Assembly (NCBI GenBank): GCA_022410635.1
Contig: JAJVDF010000251.1
Coordinates: 1,617,830-1,681,829, forward strand
DNA: 64,000 nucleotides
Direction of reading: 5' to 3'
Source: Tretioscincus oriximinensis
Lineage: Eukaryota > Chordata > Lepidosauria > Squamata > Gymnophthalmidae
In this document: piece after piece, positions 49,048 through 61,070 of the stretch
Position numbering within the stretch: position 1 is the first letter of the stretch
Layout: every line of letters begins with the position of its first letter
Notes under the pieces: generated by a model
The model's database searches: none
What the model saw: only the letters and a program-made list of their open reading frames with translations
Told to the model about the DNA's origin: nothing
Translations under genes and position numbers: made by a program

Positions 49048-51860
49048 TTTCTTCACCAATTAGCCACACATAGGCTGTTGACACAACTACGTTTAAACTT
49101 AGCTTCAGCCTGCCTTTAGAATGAAAAAACAATTCAACAAAGTGAATAATTTTTCCCCATGTTATCAAAACCAAAGCTATTATCAAAACCAGTATGTGCC
49201 CAGTTGGTTTACCTTTCATTCTTGATATTGTAGTCTACTGACATATAGGTAGTGATATATTGGGCCATGGATGGGCATATACTAGGCATATACACACAAT
49301 GGTCCTAGAAAATGGATGCCATCCTTGTATTTGTACTGCAAATTGAATTATTTTCATGATTCAATCTCAGAGCAGACTCCCCAGCCTTACTAAGGACAAT
49401 TTCAAGTTTACCTAGTACCAACTTCATGTCAGCAGCATCTCCTACCTATCCTTCTGTTTACAGGATGTAATCACCCATAAGTCACAACAGCAACATCCTA
49501 TACTGATATACCATATACCCCTGCTTTTTCAAGAGTTCTGAACTGGTAAAGGAAAAGGTCTCTGTGTGCAGGTATCAGCTCCTCTGAGGCCGATCAGGTC
49601 ACAAGGGTGAAAATTGGAAATGGTCTGCCACAACAGTCATGCTACACTGGAGATGTTAAAAGCCTACTGACAGGTAAGTAAAGATGTAGTCTTATTCTCA
49701 ATAGTCTATGTAAAACCTAGATCTAATATTGGCTTATAGGCAGGCCTTGTTTATGGGTTCCACAAAGTGGGCTTCAAAATATTATACTAATTCATTATAT
49801 TAAAAAAGAGTAGACAGCATCCTATAAAGGACACGAGAGAGAGACATTGTCAACAAGGAAATAAGGCAATGGAAATCTGTAATTTAGGCAACAAGAATGT
49901 TATAGGTTTACATTAGTTTAGGAAGTTTCAACTTTTAAAGTGAAATAGCAATGGGTCCAGAAGCTTTCGATTCACATCTTGGTATGGCCTAAAGACGACC
50001 CTTCTCTCCTGCTAGTATCTCCTTCAGCAGTAAACAAAACACATTCTGAACTAGGCAGTCCTTAATGGTCTTTAGAAGAGGGAACGTCATCATGGGTAGC
50101 TTGTAATGCAAGAAGTACCTCTTCAGTACAGCCATTAAAAATGCTCATGCTGCAAGTGTGTGAGAGGATCTCATAATTTGGTTCACCCCTCAAAATGCAT
50201 GGAATGTAATATATTTCTGACACCAAAATATATTTCTGACAGCCTTGTGTGTGTTCTTGTAATATATTTCTGACACCCTTGCTTGTGTTCTTGTAGATGT
50301 ATTGAATATTGCCACACTCCCAACAGACAAAAAAAGAGGACTTTTAGATATATTTGTTCCTTAGTTTCTTCTCTGGAGCTGATGAGTTAATCTATCACTT
50401 GCTTTTTTTCCTGCAGTGATTTAATATAAACTGTTTCTATTGAGGCCAGGACCAGTCAGGTCAAGATTGGTGGCACACACTAGGGACCACCTGCTCCATC
50501 ATAACCTGCTCTGACCCAACTCTCAAGGCTAAAAATGAATGTCTGTGGCTTCGGAAGTTGCTGGCCTTTCTGATTTTCTGTATGATTGACAGCCAGAACA
50601 GCCTACAATTGAGAATGTTTGAGAGATTGCTATCTTCGGTGCCTTTTGGGGGCCAGTTCTGTTCTAATCCTAAGGAGGCATGTTCTGTTCTAATCCTTTT
50701 TCCGGGGAGGCANGGCAACTCCAACACGCAGTTGCAATATTTCCTGCCAGTAGTTGGCACTTCCTCTAATGATTGTGTAGGAATTACCATGAAGTTGAGA
50801 GTGCACATTTGTGCTTATTGCATAGTATTGAAAGATGCAAGATTTATTTTGCAACCTCTGCTGTCACCTGCCCAGTAGAGCTTATCTAACTTGCAAAGGG
50901 GCTGCTCCCATCTGCCATGGGATGGGAAATCCAGACTGAAACCATCCAAACTGTCTGAAGCCTACTGTAATAAACATGCAGCACACTTTCGAGGATAAAA
51001 CTACTTGTCTTCATGCCCACTTGAACATCATCTATGATTCAGAGTCTGGTGAGCCATATAGCAAATCATCCTACCTGGTTTTGTGTGACTGTTCTCAATT
51101 TTTAAGACTAAGGATGTGAAGAATATGCTTGCAACTGACTTAATATGTTTTCAAGATCCCTGATCATCTTGGATTACTTATGACCCTTTTCACTCTAGAC
51201 ACAGCTTGAAGTAGGTGCCTGCCACCTGCATGCTAGTGCAGACTATGTCTGCATCATTTTGGACCTATTGTAGGCTATACCACAAGCAGATGGCAGATTT
51301 CTAGTCCAAGATATATTCTGGAATAAAGCTTAGTGTGGAAAGGTTTGGTTGAATGAATCCAGTGAGTGAAATACATCTTTGCGTCAGGGGATGGTCATGT
51401 CAGCTTTGAAATAATTAGTGGTTTATTCACTCAAGTGGGCTTCATTTACAAAGGACTTATGCTATTCTGACCCAGAACACTCTCAGGACTTAATGGTAGG
51501 CCTTGTCTTATCCACATTACTGAACTGCAACCACATTAATGCTGTCTGTTTCAGTTCATTTTGTGCCTGGATAAAAAGAAAGCTTCATTCCCCTCTTCAA
51601 AATTCATGCACATTTCAAATATTTTCAGAATTCAAACATGCTACTTGTTTTACTCAGCTCTGTATACACGAGGTTGGGACCTGGTTCAATCTCTGGCAGG
51701 GAGGGATATTTGTCTTGGATGTGGAATCAGTTGAGTGGATAGAATAGCTGTGATGCCTCTATCTTGCTGCTGGTGTTGGTTCAGGAAGGATGGTATTCCT
51801 GCCCTCATGATGCAGACAGAATCTACTAGTCTGCTAGTCTCAAATAGGCTAGTTAGAGCT
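49048..51860. other. No gene recognised
   Basis: AT-rich; frames of 106-115 codons at 50461-50878 overlap on opposite strands and include an N. A tandem repeat at 50207-50297 is listed separately. Confidence 0.5.
50207..50297. repeat. Short tandem repeat of a TATATTTCTGACA unit
   Basis: AATATATTTCTGACA occurs three times. The last two are each followed by a diverged CCTTGYKTGTGTTCTTGTA block, giving about two copies of a ~44-bp unit plus one partial. Confidence 0.75.
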
Positions 51861-52415
51861 AGGGGGAAAGCCTTTAATAAATTTTGTAATATAAGCAATT
51901 ATTTTTCCTGGCCTTCCACCACTAATAGCACTGGAAATAGAAAATAAATAATTCAAAATTCTGCCAGTCTGATAGTGATGGGATGGACCTTCAATGTTGT
52001 AATTGACAGGGGAAGAGGTACAACAATTTGCACTGAAGCATGGAGGTATAAAAATATATTCTTTGAATTCATGGACAAGGAGATAAGGACTACTTGATAC
52101 TAATATCAGCATCCACATGTGGTCTATTATTGTAGAGCTTTAGCTCTGAGAATCAGAAATAGTTAACTTACTTAAACGAAAAAACCTGAACTTCAGTTGA
52201 ATCCACATTTATCTGAGCAGAACGTTCTTCAGGGTAGTTAATGCCTGAAATAGGCTGGACCATTTATGTATTGCATGTGGACAAGGGGCCAACAGCCTGG
52301 ATTTCCCAGGACTTATATCTTGGTGTTGGAAGTTTTCTGACCCATCCCTAGCCACAGTTGGGTGAGCAGATAGCTCATACATTGCATGAGGGCAGGAAAA
52401 GCCAAGTCAGGATGC
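51861..52415 (+). repeat. Direct duplication, copy A
   Basis: About 555 bp that recur at 54498-55091 in the same orientation. Shared landmarks in order are AGGGGGAAAGCCTTTAATA, TTTTTCCTGGCCTTCCACCA, GGGATGGACCTTCAATGTTG, TTTGAATTCATGGACAAGGA, GCTCTGAGAATCAGAAATAG, TGGTGTTGGAAGTTTTCTGA and GCATGAGGGCA. Copy A lacks a ~35-bp insertion present in copy B near 54940. No coding content recognised. Confidence 0.92.
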
Positions 52416-53089
52416 TAGTCCGGAATAGTCTCAATTTGGCTAGTTAAACTTCCCCAAGCAAGTTGAATACAGAAACAGATAACATTCTGGAGAGGATTAT
52501 GGCTTTGCATGAAACTGGGTTTGAGACCTAGTTTGGGGGGCAGAATCAGTTTTGATTCAACAATCACATGACCTCTGCAGAAAAAAGACAGGATGAATGT
52601 GATCGTATTGATTATGCTTTTGGCACAACAGTGTATGGCATCCTATTTGATGGCCTGTATCTGATGTTATGCTTTATAGTTACAATGGTTATTCTTCCAT
52701 CTGCAGGAATTATTTCAGGGAGAACTGTGAATTGGTCATTGTTCAACTAGGCTGTAGGTGCTACATGATATCATTCTGTATACATTTCTTTTTATTATCT
52801 ACAAGAAACCACTGAGAGTGACTATCAGGATTTCGGAGCAAGGTATCATAAATATACTGATGGCATCCAGCTCTGACCTCTATAACATTTACATCAAGAA
52901 TGGATGTTGACAGAATCAATGCTTGAAAGCAATAGTGTTAGATGAAGCACCACAAATAACGCAATCCTGAATGTTTTCAACTTTTGTTGAAATTATTGTT
53001 GCATTTGGGACCTGGGATATTTGCCTCTTTTAGAAAAGTACAGAGATTAATCCTATTCTTAGAGAAGGGTTACCATAAAGAAAAAAACC

Positions 53090-53165
53090 TAGCAAGGTGG
53101 TCTCATGGCACTTTAGAAATTAACAAGAAAATGGTAGATGAATCTTCTTTGCACCCAAATTCTTA
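53090..53165 (-). mobile_element. Possible fragment of the repeat at 62690
   Basis: GGCACTTTAGAAATTAACAA is similar to the antisense of the TTAGTCTCCAAGTGCTAC block at 62747. Short and diverged. Confidence 0.3.
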
Positions 53166-53224
53166 CAGAGAAAACTGTTTTCTCTTTTGCTTGTTGTCTG
53201 ACTTGATTATGTTTTTATGTGTAC

Positions 53225-53312
53225 TTATTGTTTGTAATCTATTTTCATTATGAATTGTTTTGAGATTCAAAATGGGAAACAGTTTTAAAATATAATAATT
53301 AAAAAAATAAAC
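53225..53312 (+). mobile_element. L2-type LINE 3' tail
   Basis: TTATGAATTGTTTTGAGATT, then GGGAAACAGTTTTAAAATAT and an AAATAA-rich end resemble the common GCTTTGAGAT...TATAAAT tail. It matches the end of the element at 61735 (CGCTTTGAGATTATGTTTTA). Confidence 0.45.
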
Positions 53313-54497
53313 AGGATGGAATAAAGTTCACCTATGTAAGAGAGGTTGTTTTTGTAAGGCTTATTGATGGCACCTCAGAATGTTTTAACCAGTGAAAATG
53401 AATACTTTAAGTTCTTTCCCTTGCACCCATAGGATCCAACTAGGAAAACTTCAAACATTATTTAAAAACAGGCTAAATGGCAGTTATCAATTTTAATCCA
53501 CTTAGTAAACAAAAAGACAAACAATACTCATGATTGTGGTATATAAAAACAAGCACAATTGTGGAATATGAAAAAATGTTAATTATGTAATTTTGTTCCC
53601 AACAAAATATGATCGATGATATGTACGTGTTGAAGAAAATTCTACAAAGTAATTTGATGAGCAGATAGTTCAGATTCATCATCTGTTTACCCAAATAAGA
53701 AGATAGTTGGGTTTAAAGGATCAGAAGATCAAGGGCTTCTCTCTACAGTTGCCATATTTTGGGGAGTAATCTCTGGTGTTCTATGTGATACAGTTTTCTT
53801 GTTGAGAAGTATATATTCCTAATGTACCATGTAATGAGGGCATGAAATTATGCACTTTGTCCAGGCACTGGTGTCCATGTCACCAGTTGTGGATAATATG
53901 AAGCTCTTGGTAATGTAGGGAAAGAGCGTTTGTGCAGAGATGTTTGCCCTTAAGTGTTTCCTATAGAAATGAAACCTCAATCCAAGTCTCAGGATGCATG
54001 AATACTATATTATTTTCATTTTGAGGCTTGGTCCTTCATTCAAGAAATCAGGTAACAACTTATATATTGGCTTTGCATAAAACAGACCTTAAGTACTGTT
54101 GAAGTGTACACATTTTAGGGATCATCTACATGAAAATGTGCTGCAAAATTTAATCAAATTGTCTGTTTCATTTAATTTAGACTCTCCCCTAAGCCTATTT
54201 CTTACCAATACTGAATAACTTTTTCAACAAAAACAATTAGTTGCAACCCCTAGGAGAAAAGGGGGGTGGGGGAGAGATCAATTACAATAATAATGGTCCA
54301 GAATGTTTTATGCAAGGAGATTTCAGAGACAGCTTCTCAGTTCCGCAAAGCAAATGAAAACTGAATGTCAGTGACTTTCAAAATTTGAATAATATTTTCC
54401 AGAATAATTTAAAATCTATGAAATGGTGACTTATGATAAAAGATCTAAAAATAAGGTGGGAAAGTTCTATAGAAAAATGTATCATTAATGTAGACCC

Positions 54498-55091
54498 AGG
54501 GGGAAAGCCTTTAATATATTTTTTAATATATAATCAATTATTTTTCCTGGCCTTCCACCACTAATAGCACTGGAAATAGAAAATAAATAATTCAAAACTT
54601 TGCCAGTCTGATCTCAGTGATGGGATGGACCTTCAATGTTGTAATTGACAGGAGAAGAGATACAACAATTTGTATTGAAGCATGGAAATATAAAAATACA
54701 TTCTTTGAATTCATGGACAAGGAGATGAGGACATCAGCTTCAATGGCTACTCTATACTAATATCAGTGTTCACATGTGGTTTATATTGTACATCTTTAGC
54801 TCTGAGAATCAGAAATAGTTAACTTACTTAAATGAAAAAAACCCCAAACTTGGGCTAAATCCACACTTATCTGAGCAGAACATTCTTCAGGCTAGTGAAG
54901 GTCTGGAATAGGCTGGGCCATTTATATATTTTGTGTGGGAATATGCTGGCAGGTGAACAAGTGGACAACAGCCTGGATTTCCCAGGCCTTATATCTTGGT
55001 GTTGGAAGTTTTCTGACCCATTCCTAGCCACAGTTGGGTGAGCAGATAGCACATACACTGCATGAGGGCAAGACAAACCACGTCAGGATGC
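54498..55091 (+). repeat. Direct duplication, copy B
   Basis: Second copy of the block at 51861, about 594 bp, with scattered substitutions and several small indels. It carries extra sequence near 54733 (ATCAGCTTCAATGGCTACTC region) and near 54940 (GGGAATATGCTGGCAGGTGA). Similarity starts and stops abruptly at AGGGGGAAAG and GTCAGGATGC, while the outer flanks differ. Either a local duplication or two insertions of an unnamed repeat family. Confidence 0.92.
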
Positions 55092-56390
55092 ACCAGCGGG
55101 GTACAATCTCATTCACAGCACTTCTGTACCATTTCCAAAAGCACCATTTCCAGCTCTACAAGTAGATAAACTTTGGGAATGGGTGAGAAGTCTTGGGGAC
55201 TGTTCCAAACATCTTGTTCCCGTGATTCATCTGCTACCATCCATGTAGATATAAGGATGGTTTATTGTCAAATTTTAGTATTTTTTGGCTATTAGTTTAC
55301 ATTAATCATGTGGTAACCATGTGTGTAGTGAAAAACAGGTAGCCATCCATGCAAGACCAGAAGAATATGTCTTTTATTCTCTTTTTTAATTGGAGCTGTC
55401 AAGACTAAAATGTATATTTGCCAGCATCAAGGAAAGCACAGAAAACAGTAAATTTCACATGGATTCATCTGTAGGTTTATACTTTGGCCCTTTCTGTACC
55501 ACTTTTTATTCCAGATTACATCTTGGTATTTGCATGCTCGTGCAGATGACATTAAACCCCAGGATTGTCTCTTTCCTCCTACAATATTCCTGTCTTTCTA
55601 AGATCATCAGCACCTCGTTAAAAGCTTTACATATAGATCACCTTTCAAGTTCATGAAGGATGTTTCCCTATCTTAGAAATGTTATTTGAATTGATATTTC
55701 AAAATATACGCAGAACAGGCAAGGAATATCTGGCCAGTCCTTTATCATTTCAGACCACTCTTTCTAAATGTTTTTTTTTTCATAAAGAAAACACAGAGTC
55801 ATCATTTGAATTGCATGAATGCTACATAATCAATCCCATCAATCAATCAATCAATTTATTTATATTTTATTTTTATATATGAAAGCTTACAATGGAATTT
55901 AACAAACATACAGATCCAAATAACAACAAAGAATCGCAGTTCAGCAACATGAACATAATTAGGCACTGAATTTCTGTTATGATGCAGGAATTACCATATC
56001 TTTTTCTAGTCAGTCTTTTATCCCTTTCTGTGAGTAGAAGATCCATCCTCCCCTTCAGAAGAATGTTAAGGAGAGGTACAGTAGGTACAGCAAAATGTTA
56101 AATTAATTATTTTCCATAGCATTATGCTGTGTAGACACAGTTGTAAATCATTTATGGTGATGTCTCAAAATAAAAAATGCCAGTATTTGAGGATTGTGAA
56201 ATCATGTGCAAGTATTACAAATGATAATATTTGTTTCTGCTCCTTCCCATTTTTGGTGTAAGGGTAATGGAACATTGTAAAATATACGAGCTTTCTTTAT
56301 TGGTAATTCCCCAGTAGTAGTAAATTGAAGAACACTTCCACCATAGGTTTTTCTTTTAATGTAGGAGACTCTAAAAATCTGTTTTTGCCT
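55092..56390. other. No gene recognised
   Basis: AT-rich. A short (CAAT)n run merging into (TTTA)-rich sequence lies at 55838-55885. Frames at 55390-55882 have no recognisable domain. Confidence 0.5.
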
Positions 56391-56446
56391 GTCTTCCCGC
56401 CCGCCCACCCACCTGCCTGCTCGCCCGCCCGCCCGCCCATCCATCC
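56391..56446. repeat. (CCCG/CCCA)n tetranucleotide repeat
   Basis: CCCG units interspersed with CCCA and CTGC units, then CATC units. A short GC-rich tract in AT-rich surroundings. Confidence 0.9.
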
Positions 56447-56449
56447 ATT

Positions 56450-56560
56450 ATTATTTATTTATTTATTTATTTAATTTATTTATTTACATTTTATATCACC
56501 CCATACCCAAAGGTCTCAGAGTAGTTAACAATAAAATCATAATTAACACGTTAAAAACAG
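56450..56560 (-). mobile_element. Retroposon 3' end with (ATTT)n tail
   Basis: An (ATTT)n run is followed by TTATATCACCCCATACCCAA and AGGTCTCAGAG, the antisense of the CORE-SINE/LINE tail CTTCGGGTATAGGGTGGGAT seen at 3070 and 22190. After that the sequence diverges to AACAATAAAATC, so it may belong to a LINE sharing the tail. Confidence 0.55.
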
Positions 56561-56565
56561 CCACA

Positions 56566-56569
56566 TCTA

Positions 56570-56661
<92 letters not shown>

Positions 56662-56668
56662 CCTATCT
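56566..56668. repeat. Compound (TCTG)n(TCTA)n microsatellite
   Basis: A (CTGT)n block of about 13 units runs directly into a (CTAT)n block of about 9 units. The complementary strand reads GATA/GACA, the class called Bkm-type repeats in reptiles. Confidence 0.97.
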
Positions 56669-56689
56669 GCTTCCTTATTCCAGCTTTCT

Positions 56690-56850
56690 TTTCTCATTCT
56701 TTCTTCTTTTCTGTCTCACTCTCCTCCTCTCTCTCTCTGATCACTTTTTCTCTCATCCTCCTCACACATTGCCTCTCTCCTATATTTTATCTCTCCTTCC
56801 TTTTCTCCTTTGTCCAGCACTCCCTCTCTCCCTCCTTTCTCTCATATACT
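56690..56850. repeat. Polypyrimidine C/T-rich tract
   Basis: About 160 bp composed almost entirely of C and T in runs such as CTCCTCTCTCTCTC and CTCCTTCCTTTTCTCC. Confidence 0.85.
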
Positions 56851-57537
56851 ATTTCGCTTATTGAGCAGCTATTAAGCTCTTGGCCAGCCTGACTCGCTGG
56901 TGGGATTTCTCTTTGAAAATTGCTGCTGCTTTTCTTGCTGAGGCCAGTTACTGCTGCTGCTGCCACATCATGTCCTTCTCATCCATTACTTTTTCTCCCT
57001 CCCTCCTTTGTCAAGTGGAAGTCTACTTATGCAGCCCCTTTATGGTTGATCCTATACTTTTGTGCACGCTGTCATTCTGCTGGCTACCTTGCTCAGCACG
57101 ATTCCTCTTTGCAAATCATGTTCATTTCCTTGCTGGGTCCATACGTTGTTATTGCCATGTTCACTGGGTCCAGGTTACATGGACACTAACTTCTTGGCTG
57201 GGGTCCTTAGCACTGATGCTTCTGATTCTGTTGAATGCTCTCTCCTTGGTCTCAGCAAATTCACAACGGGCTCTCTAGCACTGCCACACACTGGGAGTGC
57301 AATCAACTATAGTCAGTTTTAAGTGGTGAGTGATTCTGTCAGTCAAACATACTCAGTTACAAGATTGGAGATTAAGATTAGATTCCCATAACATGCTTAG
57401 GTTACACAGGGTTTCCGTAGAGTGATTTATAACAATTTTGTATAGTTTTGAAACATTCCCTTTAACAGAACTTGTAACATATACATACAGATTTTCAAAT
57501 TTTGTAAAAGTCTTACTAAAGCTTGTGAATACTTATT
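56851..57537. other. Unexplained GC-richer pocket with overlapping frames
   Basis: From about 56880 to 57325 three overlapping plus-strand frames (132, 89 and 86 codons) lie in three different registers. Base composition is more balanced than the flanks. The predicted peptides are rich in Leu, Ser and Cys and show no domain. It may be part of an old LINE or a processed pseudogene I cannot identify. Confidence 0.35.
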
Positions 57538-57582
57538 AGATTTATTTATTTATTTATACTTATACCCTGCGACCTGAGACAT
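57538..57582 (-). mobile_element. Retroposon 3' tail fragment
   Basis: A (TTTA)n run followed by TATACTTATACCCTGCGACC resembles the same tail class as 22154 and 56450. Confidence 0.4.
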
Positions 57583-58591
57583 TTTTTTTTGTTCAGCTTC
57601 AGTATATGGCACAATTCACCAATTGGTCTAAGTCAAGTTTTACTTTGAACGATAAAATAAAATTTAACCGATTATCTTAATAATATTTTTCAAAACAGGG
57701 ATTTCTGTGAAGGGCATTATTAGAGATAGTGAAGATGAAAGGGAATCTTTCCATGTTTTCTAGATGGTTAGAATGCAATGTAAGAAAGGGTTAGCCTTTA
57801 TACTTAGCTTATAAGACAGAGGAGCAAATGGTGTTTTATTGTTAGCTGAGTTTTGAAGAATTTTCAGTTCATTTATACGATGCCATATGCATACAGGTCA
57901 GAGATGCCACAGTCACCTTGTAATAATAACTAATTACACCTGGGTGTTTTTTTTTTTAAAAAAAGCAAGGTTTTGAATGAGCAGCAAATTGAATGAGTAG
58001 CGGTTTTCTACATGAACTTTACTCAGAAAATGCACTCCTATGTGGATTGAGCATGGCCACATTTTTATCTTGGATTATATGGAAAACGTATTAACCCAGC
58101 TCAGATCCAATCAGCTTTAGATCCCGTTTTTTCCCCTGTCGGGACAGAGTCAAAATTTGGTTTAGGATCCTTGGAAGAGTGGTGAACAAATATCTTACTT
58201 TTTTGTGGGCAGATTTTATTTGTTTGTTTGTTTAAAGTGCTGTTCTTCACCATTGGTCCCAGGGCAGATTCATTACAATATGAAAAGTATTCATATTGAG
58301 TACTTTTAAGAGTTTGTAGACCTGTTATTCATTCAGAGCTACAGTATTTGCCAAGTTTGAGAAGATTAAATTTATAAATTATTATTTTAAAATTGTTTCA
58401 GAGACTAGATTAAATAAAAATGGGGAGATGGATGTCCCTGCTTAGTACACAAGATTTTAAAAGAAAGATTGTGAGATATGTTAACTGACATATAGTTCAT
58501 GTAGTTGAGTATAATTTTATAATCCTGACTATACTTTATATACTGACTATAAAATTTATGCATTTGAGAATAAGAAGCTGGTAATTAAATT
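57583..58591. other. No gene or repeat recognised
   Basis: AT-rich sequence with a small T-run/A-run hairpin at about 57947-57965. Confidence 0.5.
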
Positions 58592-59112
58592 AGAACGTAA
58601 GAGGAGCCCTGCTGACTCGAGCCAGAGCCCATCTAGTCCAGCATTCTGTCTCACACAGTGGCCCATCAATTGCACCTGGGCAGTAATTGGGTTTTTTGGC
58701 CCCAATGTGCATGAGTTTGCACTTGCTTAAGTTGAAGTGCATTTGCCACTTTGTTGCCCACTCACCCAATTCCAATAGATCACTCTGGAGCTCCTTACAA
58801 TCACTTAGTGCCATCAAGAAATTTGGCTGCTTCACTATTTACCTCAGCATCCAGATCATCTTTGAATATATTGAAAAGCAGAGGTCCTAGTACAGATACC
58901 TGGGGTAGTTCCACTTCTCACCTCTTTCCACTCAGAGAATTGACCATTCACTACTAGCCTCTGTTTTCTGTCTTTTAGCCAGTTTCCAATCCAGGATAAG
59001 GTCTGTCCTCTTATTCCATGACTTTAGAGCTTTTTTAGGAACCTTTGATGAGGGCCTTTATGAAAAGCCTTCTGAAAATCTGGATATGGTAAACAATATC
59101 AACTAGATCCCC
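58592..59112 (-). mobile_element. CR1 LINE with ~0.76-kb internal deletion
   Basis: The 3' terminal ~92 bp (GGCTCCTCTTACGTTC end through CAATTGCACC) join directly at about 58684 to the ORF2 reverse transcriptase region that in the copy at 18753 lies ~0.76 kb upstream. On the minus strand the latter part reads LGEWATKWQMHFNLSKCKLM. Relative to the 18753 copy, positions equivalent to 18845-19601 are missing. Further frameshifts are present. Confidence 0.88.
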
Positions 59113-60998
59113 TTGAATAAAAGCCTTGCACATATTTAAGGAAAACATAGTTAATAGTATTGAGATTACCACCTCATTGTATATTTAGCACTATGTATGT
59201 TGGGTCTGGTTGGATCTATTGGACATAAATCTGTATTGTACTTGTTCAATTAAGGTATCAAGTATTTTCTTTTATCACTGAGGCTAGGACTGAAGTGAAG
59301 ATTTTATAGTTTGTGTTGAACAGAGAAATGATGTGTTAAGAATCAGAGTTGTCACTTGATTTGTTGGGCTTTAAGCATAATGGAGTCTTTGAATGCTATT
59401 GGAATAGATGATTCTCACTGGATAGCAGTAAAAGGATCATTAAATATGGAATCAGTAATGGAGCCTATCTGTTGATTGTTTTAACAATTTTGGATTCAGT
59501 TGCCCAAATTTGCTCAGAGAGTGATGGAATTTTGTGTTTCTCTCTCTTTCTCCCTCTGCCTACCTGTCTGTCTATTTACCTAACTGGTTCACTTGTTTGG
59601 CAACTTGGGATTTTTTTTCCTCTAAATTTACAATGTCCTTAACTTTTCTCTTTGGGTTCCTTTAGCAGTTTGTATCCTTGTACTTGCTCTGAGAAAGGGT
59701 CCTGCCAGGTGGCAAGAATGTGGCATTTGCACCATGAAATATTTCACCATTCCTTAGGCAACTGGAGTTGTTCCCCAGAAGATTGTTTACTTTCTGGGGA
59801 ATAGCTCTGTAGCAGTATGAACACAGTGAGTTAAGCCTTTTGGTCTTGACCTGGTTTGGCCCACCTGCCCATAATATGCACACTATTGCCTCATCCAATC
59901 AAAATGAGGGATGGATAGGGAAAACTGGGTCTGGATCAGAAGGCTTGAGTCGCCTCATTATCAGTGTATTGTTACCTGAAGCAGAAAGAGGTCTATTCCT
60001 ATTTTTAAGCTGCAAATAACATGAACCAGTCTTCTTCACACTAGAGATGAATGGTATGCAATAACCATTCTCAACAAGTATGTGTGGAATTGGTATTACT
60101 TATTTATGTTCCTTCTTTAGATCTAATGTTTCTGTACACAATCTATGCTTGATTTCATGTTATTTCTTTTCCCAGGTGTCTTAGGATATGCAGATTCCAC
60201 ATAGTATGGATTTCATATTCTTGTATCTTTTTGCCATTGGAATTGAGAAATCATAACTGAAATTTTATTTTCTATTTCCTCGATGAAATGTTTGTTAAAT
60301 GATAATAATAAAGAACTGAATTTCCATCAATGATCCTATAGCATGTGGTTGAAAAGGTTATGGTGTTATTTCCCAGAGATGGATCAAAGGATATCAAAGG
60401 ACCAACATGCTTCAGTACAATTGCTGAAATGGTCTTTAAAGAAGAAAATTAATCGATGTGAGAGTGGGTGAAATGATTGTGTGAATAAAAAGAGTCATCT
60501 TCATATTGTGAGTTTAAAAAACTATAAGTGTATATTAGGGATAGATTTTGAATCAGTGCTGGTATCCCAGTCATCTTGGAAGTAGGCTGCATATCTTGAT
60601 TGAACAGTTTATCCAATTGTGGACTTAGTACTGAATGTCTCTTTTCCCATATCACAGGGGAGGTAGAAATATTTGACACTTTTTGTAATGATAAATGGAT
60701 TTTTATGTGATTTAAGAGCATATACGTTAATTAGCTAATACTAATTGGAGATTTTTAGTGATATATTGTTGAAATAAGCATGGGTCTTTGCTATCTTGTA
60801 GAATTTTAAGTTAGTGAATTTTGTTAGTGAAAAGTGCATTAAAACAGCAACATTTCTGGCCTCTGAGGTGTCATCTGAAATCCATGAATATTAACTATAC
60901 ATTCAATCAATTCATTTATTATTAAAATACATAAACATAAGAATAAAAATCTGTATATATGCAAATCCCTTTTGATAGGACAATCTTCAATTCACCAG
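59113..60998. other. No gene or repeat recognised
   Basis: AT-rich sequence; frames at 59662-59898 and 60449-60721 on the minus strand have no recognisable domain. Confidence 0.5.
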
Positions 60999-61070
60999 AT
61001 TTATTTATTAATTTATTTATTATATTTCTATCCTATCTTATCCTTGATGAAATTAGTTAAAATTTGACAA
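60999..61070 (-). mobile_element. Retroposon 3' tail fragment
   Basis: TTATTTATTAATTTATTTAT followed by a TATCCTATCTTATCCTTGA block is the antisense of the AAATA-tailed retroposon end class. Diverged. Confidence 0.35.

Larger units (their letters stand above)
52416..54497. other. Spacer between the direct copies
   Basis: About 2.1 kb of AT-rich DNA. It contains a probable L2-type 3' tail (53225-53312) and a possible antisense fragment of the repeat also seen at 62690. No reading frame with retroviral or transposase features is visible, which weakens an LTR-element interpretation. Confidence 0.5.

Noticed and set aside
51861..55091. LTR retrotransposon with 0.6-kb LTRs
   Set aside because: The repeats lack clear TG...CA ends, no primer-binding site or polypurine tract was recognised and the 2.1-kb interior has no gag/pol-like frames. 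Kept only as a direct duplication.
56880..57278. 132-codon plus-strand frame as a gene
   Set aside because: Other frames in two different registers overlap it, the peptide is low-complexity and no domain or splice context is visible; reported only as an unexplained pocket.
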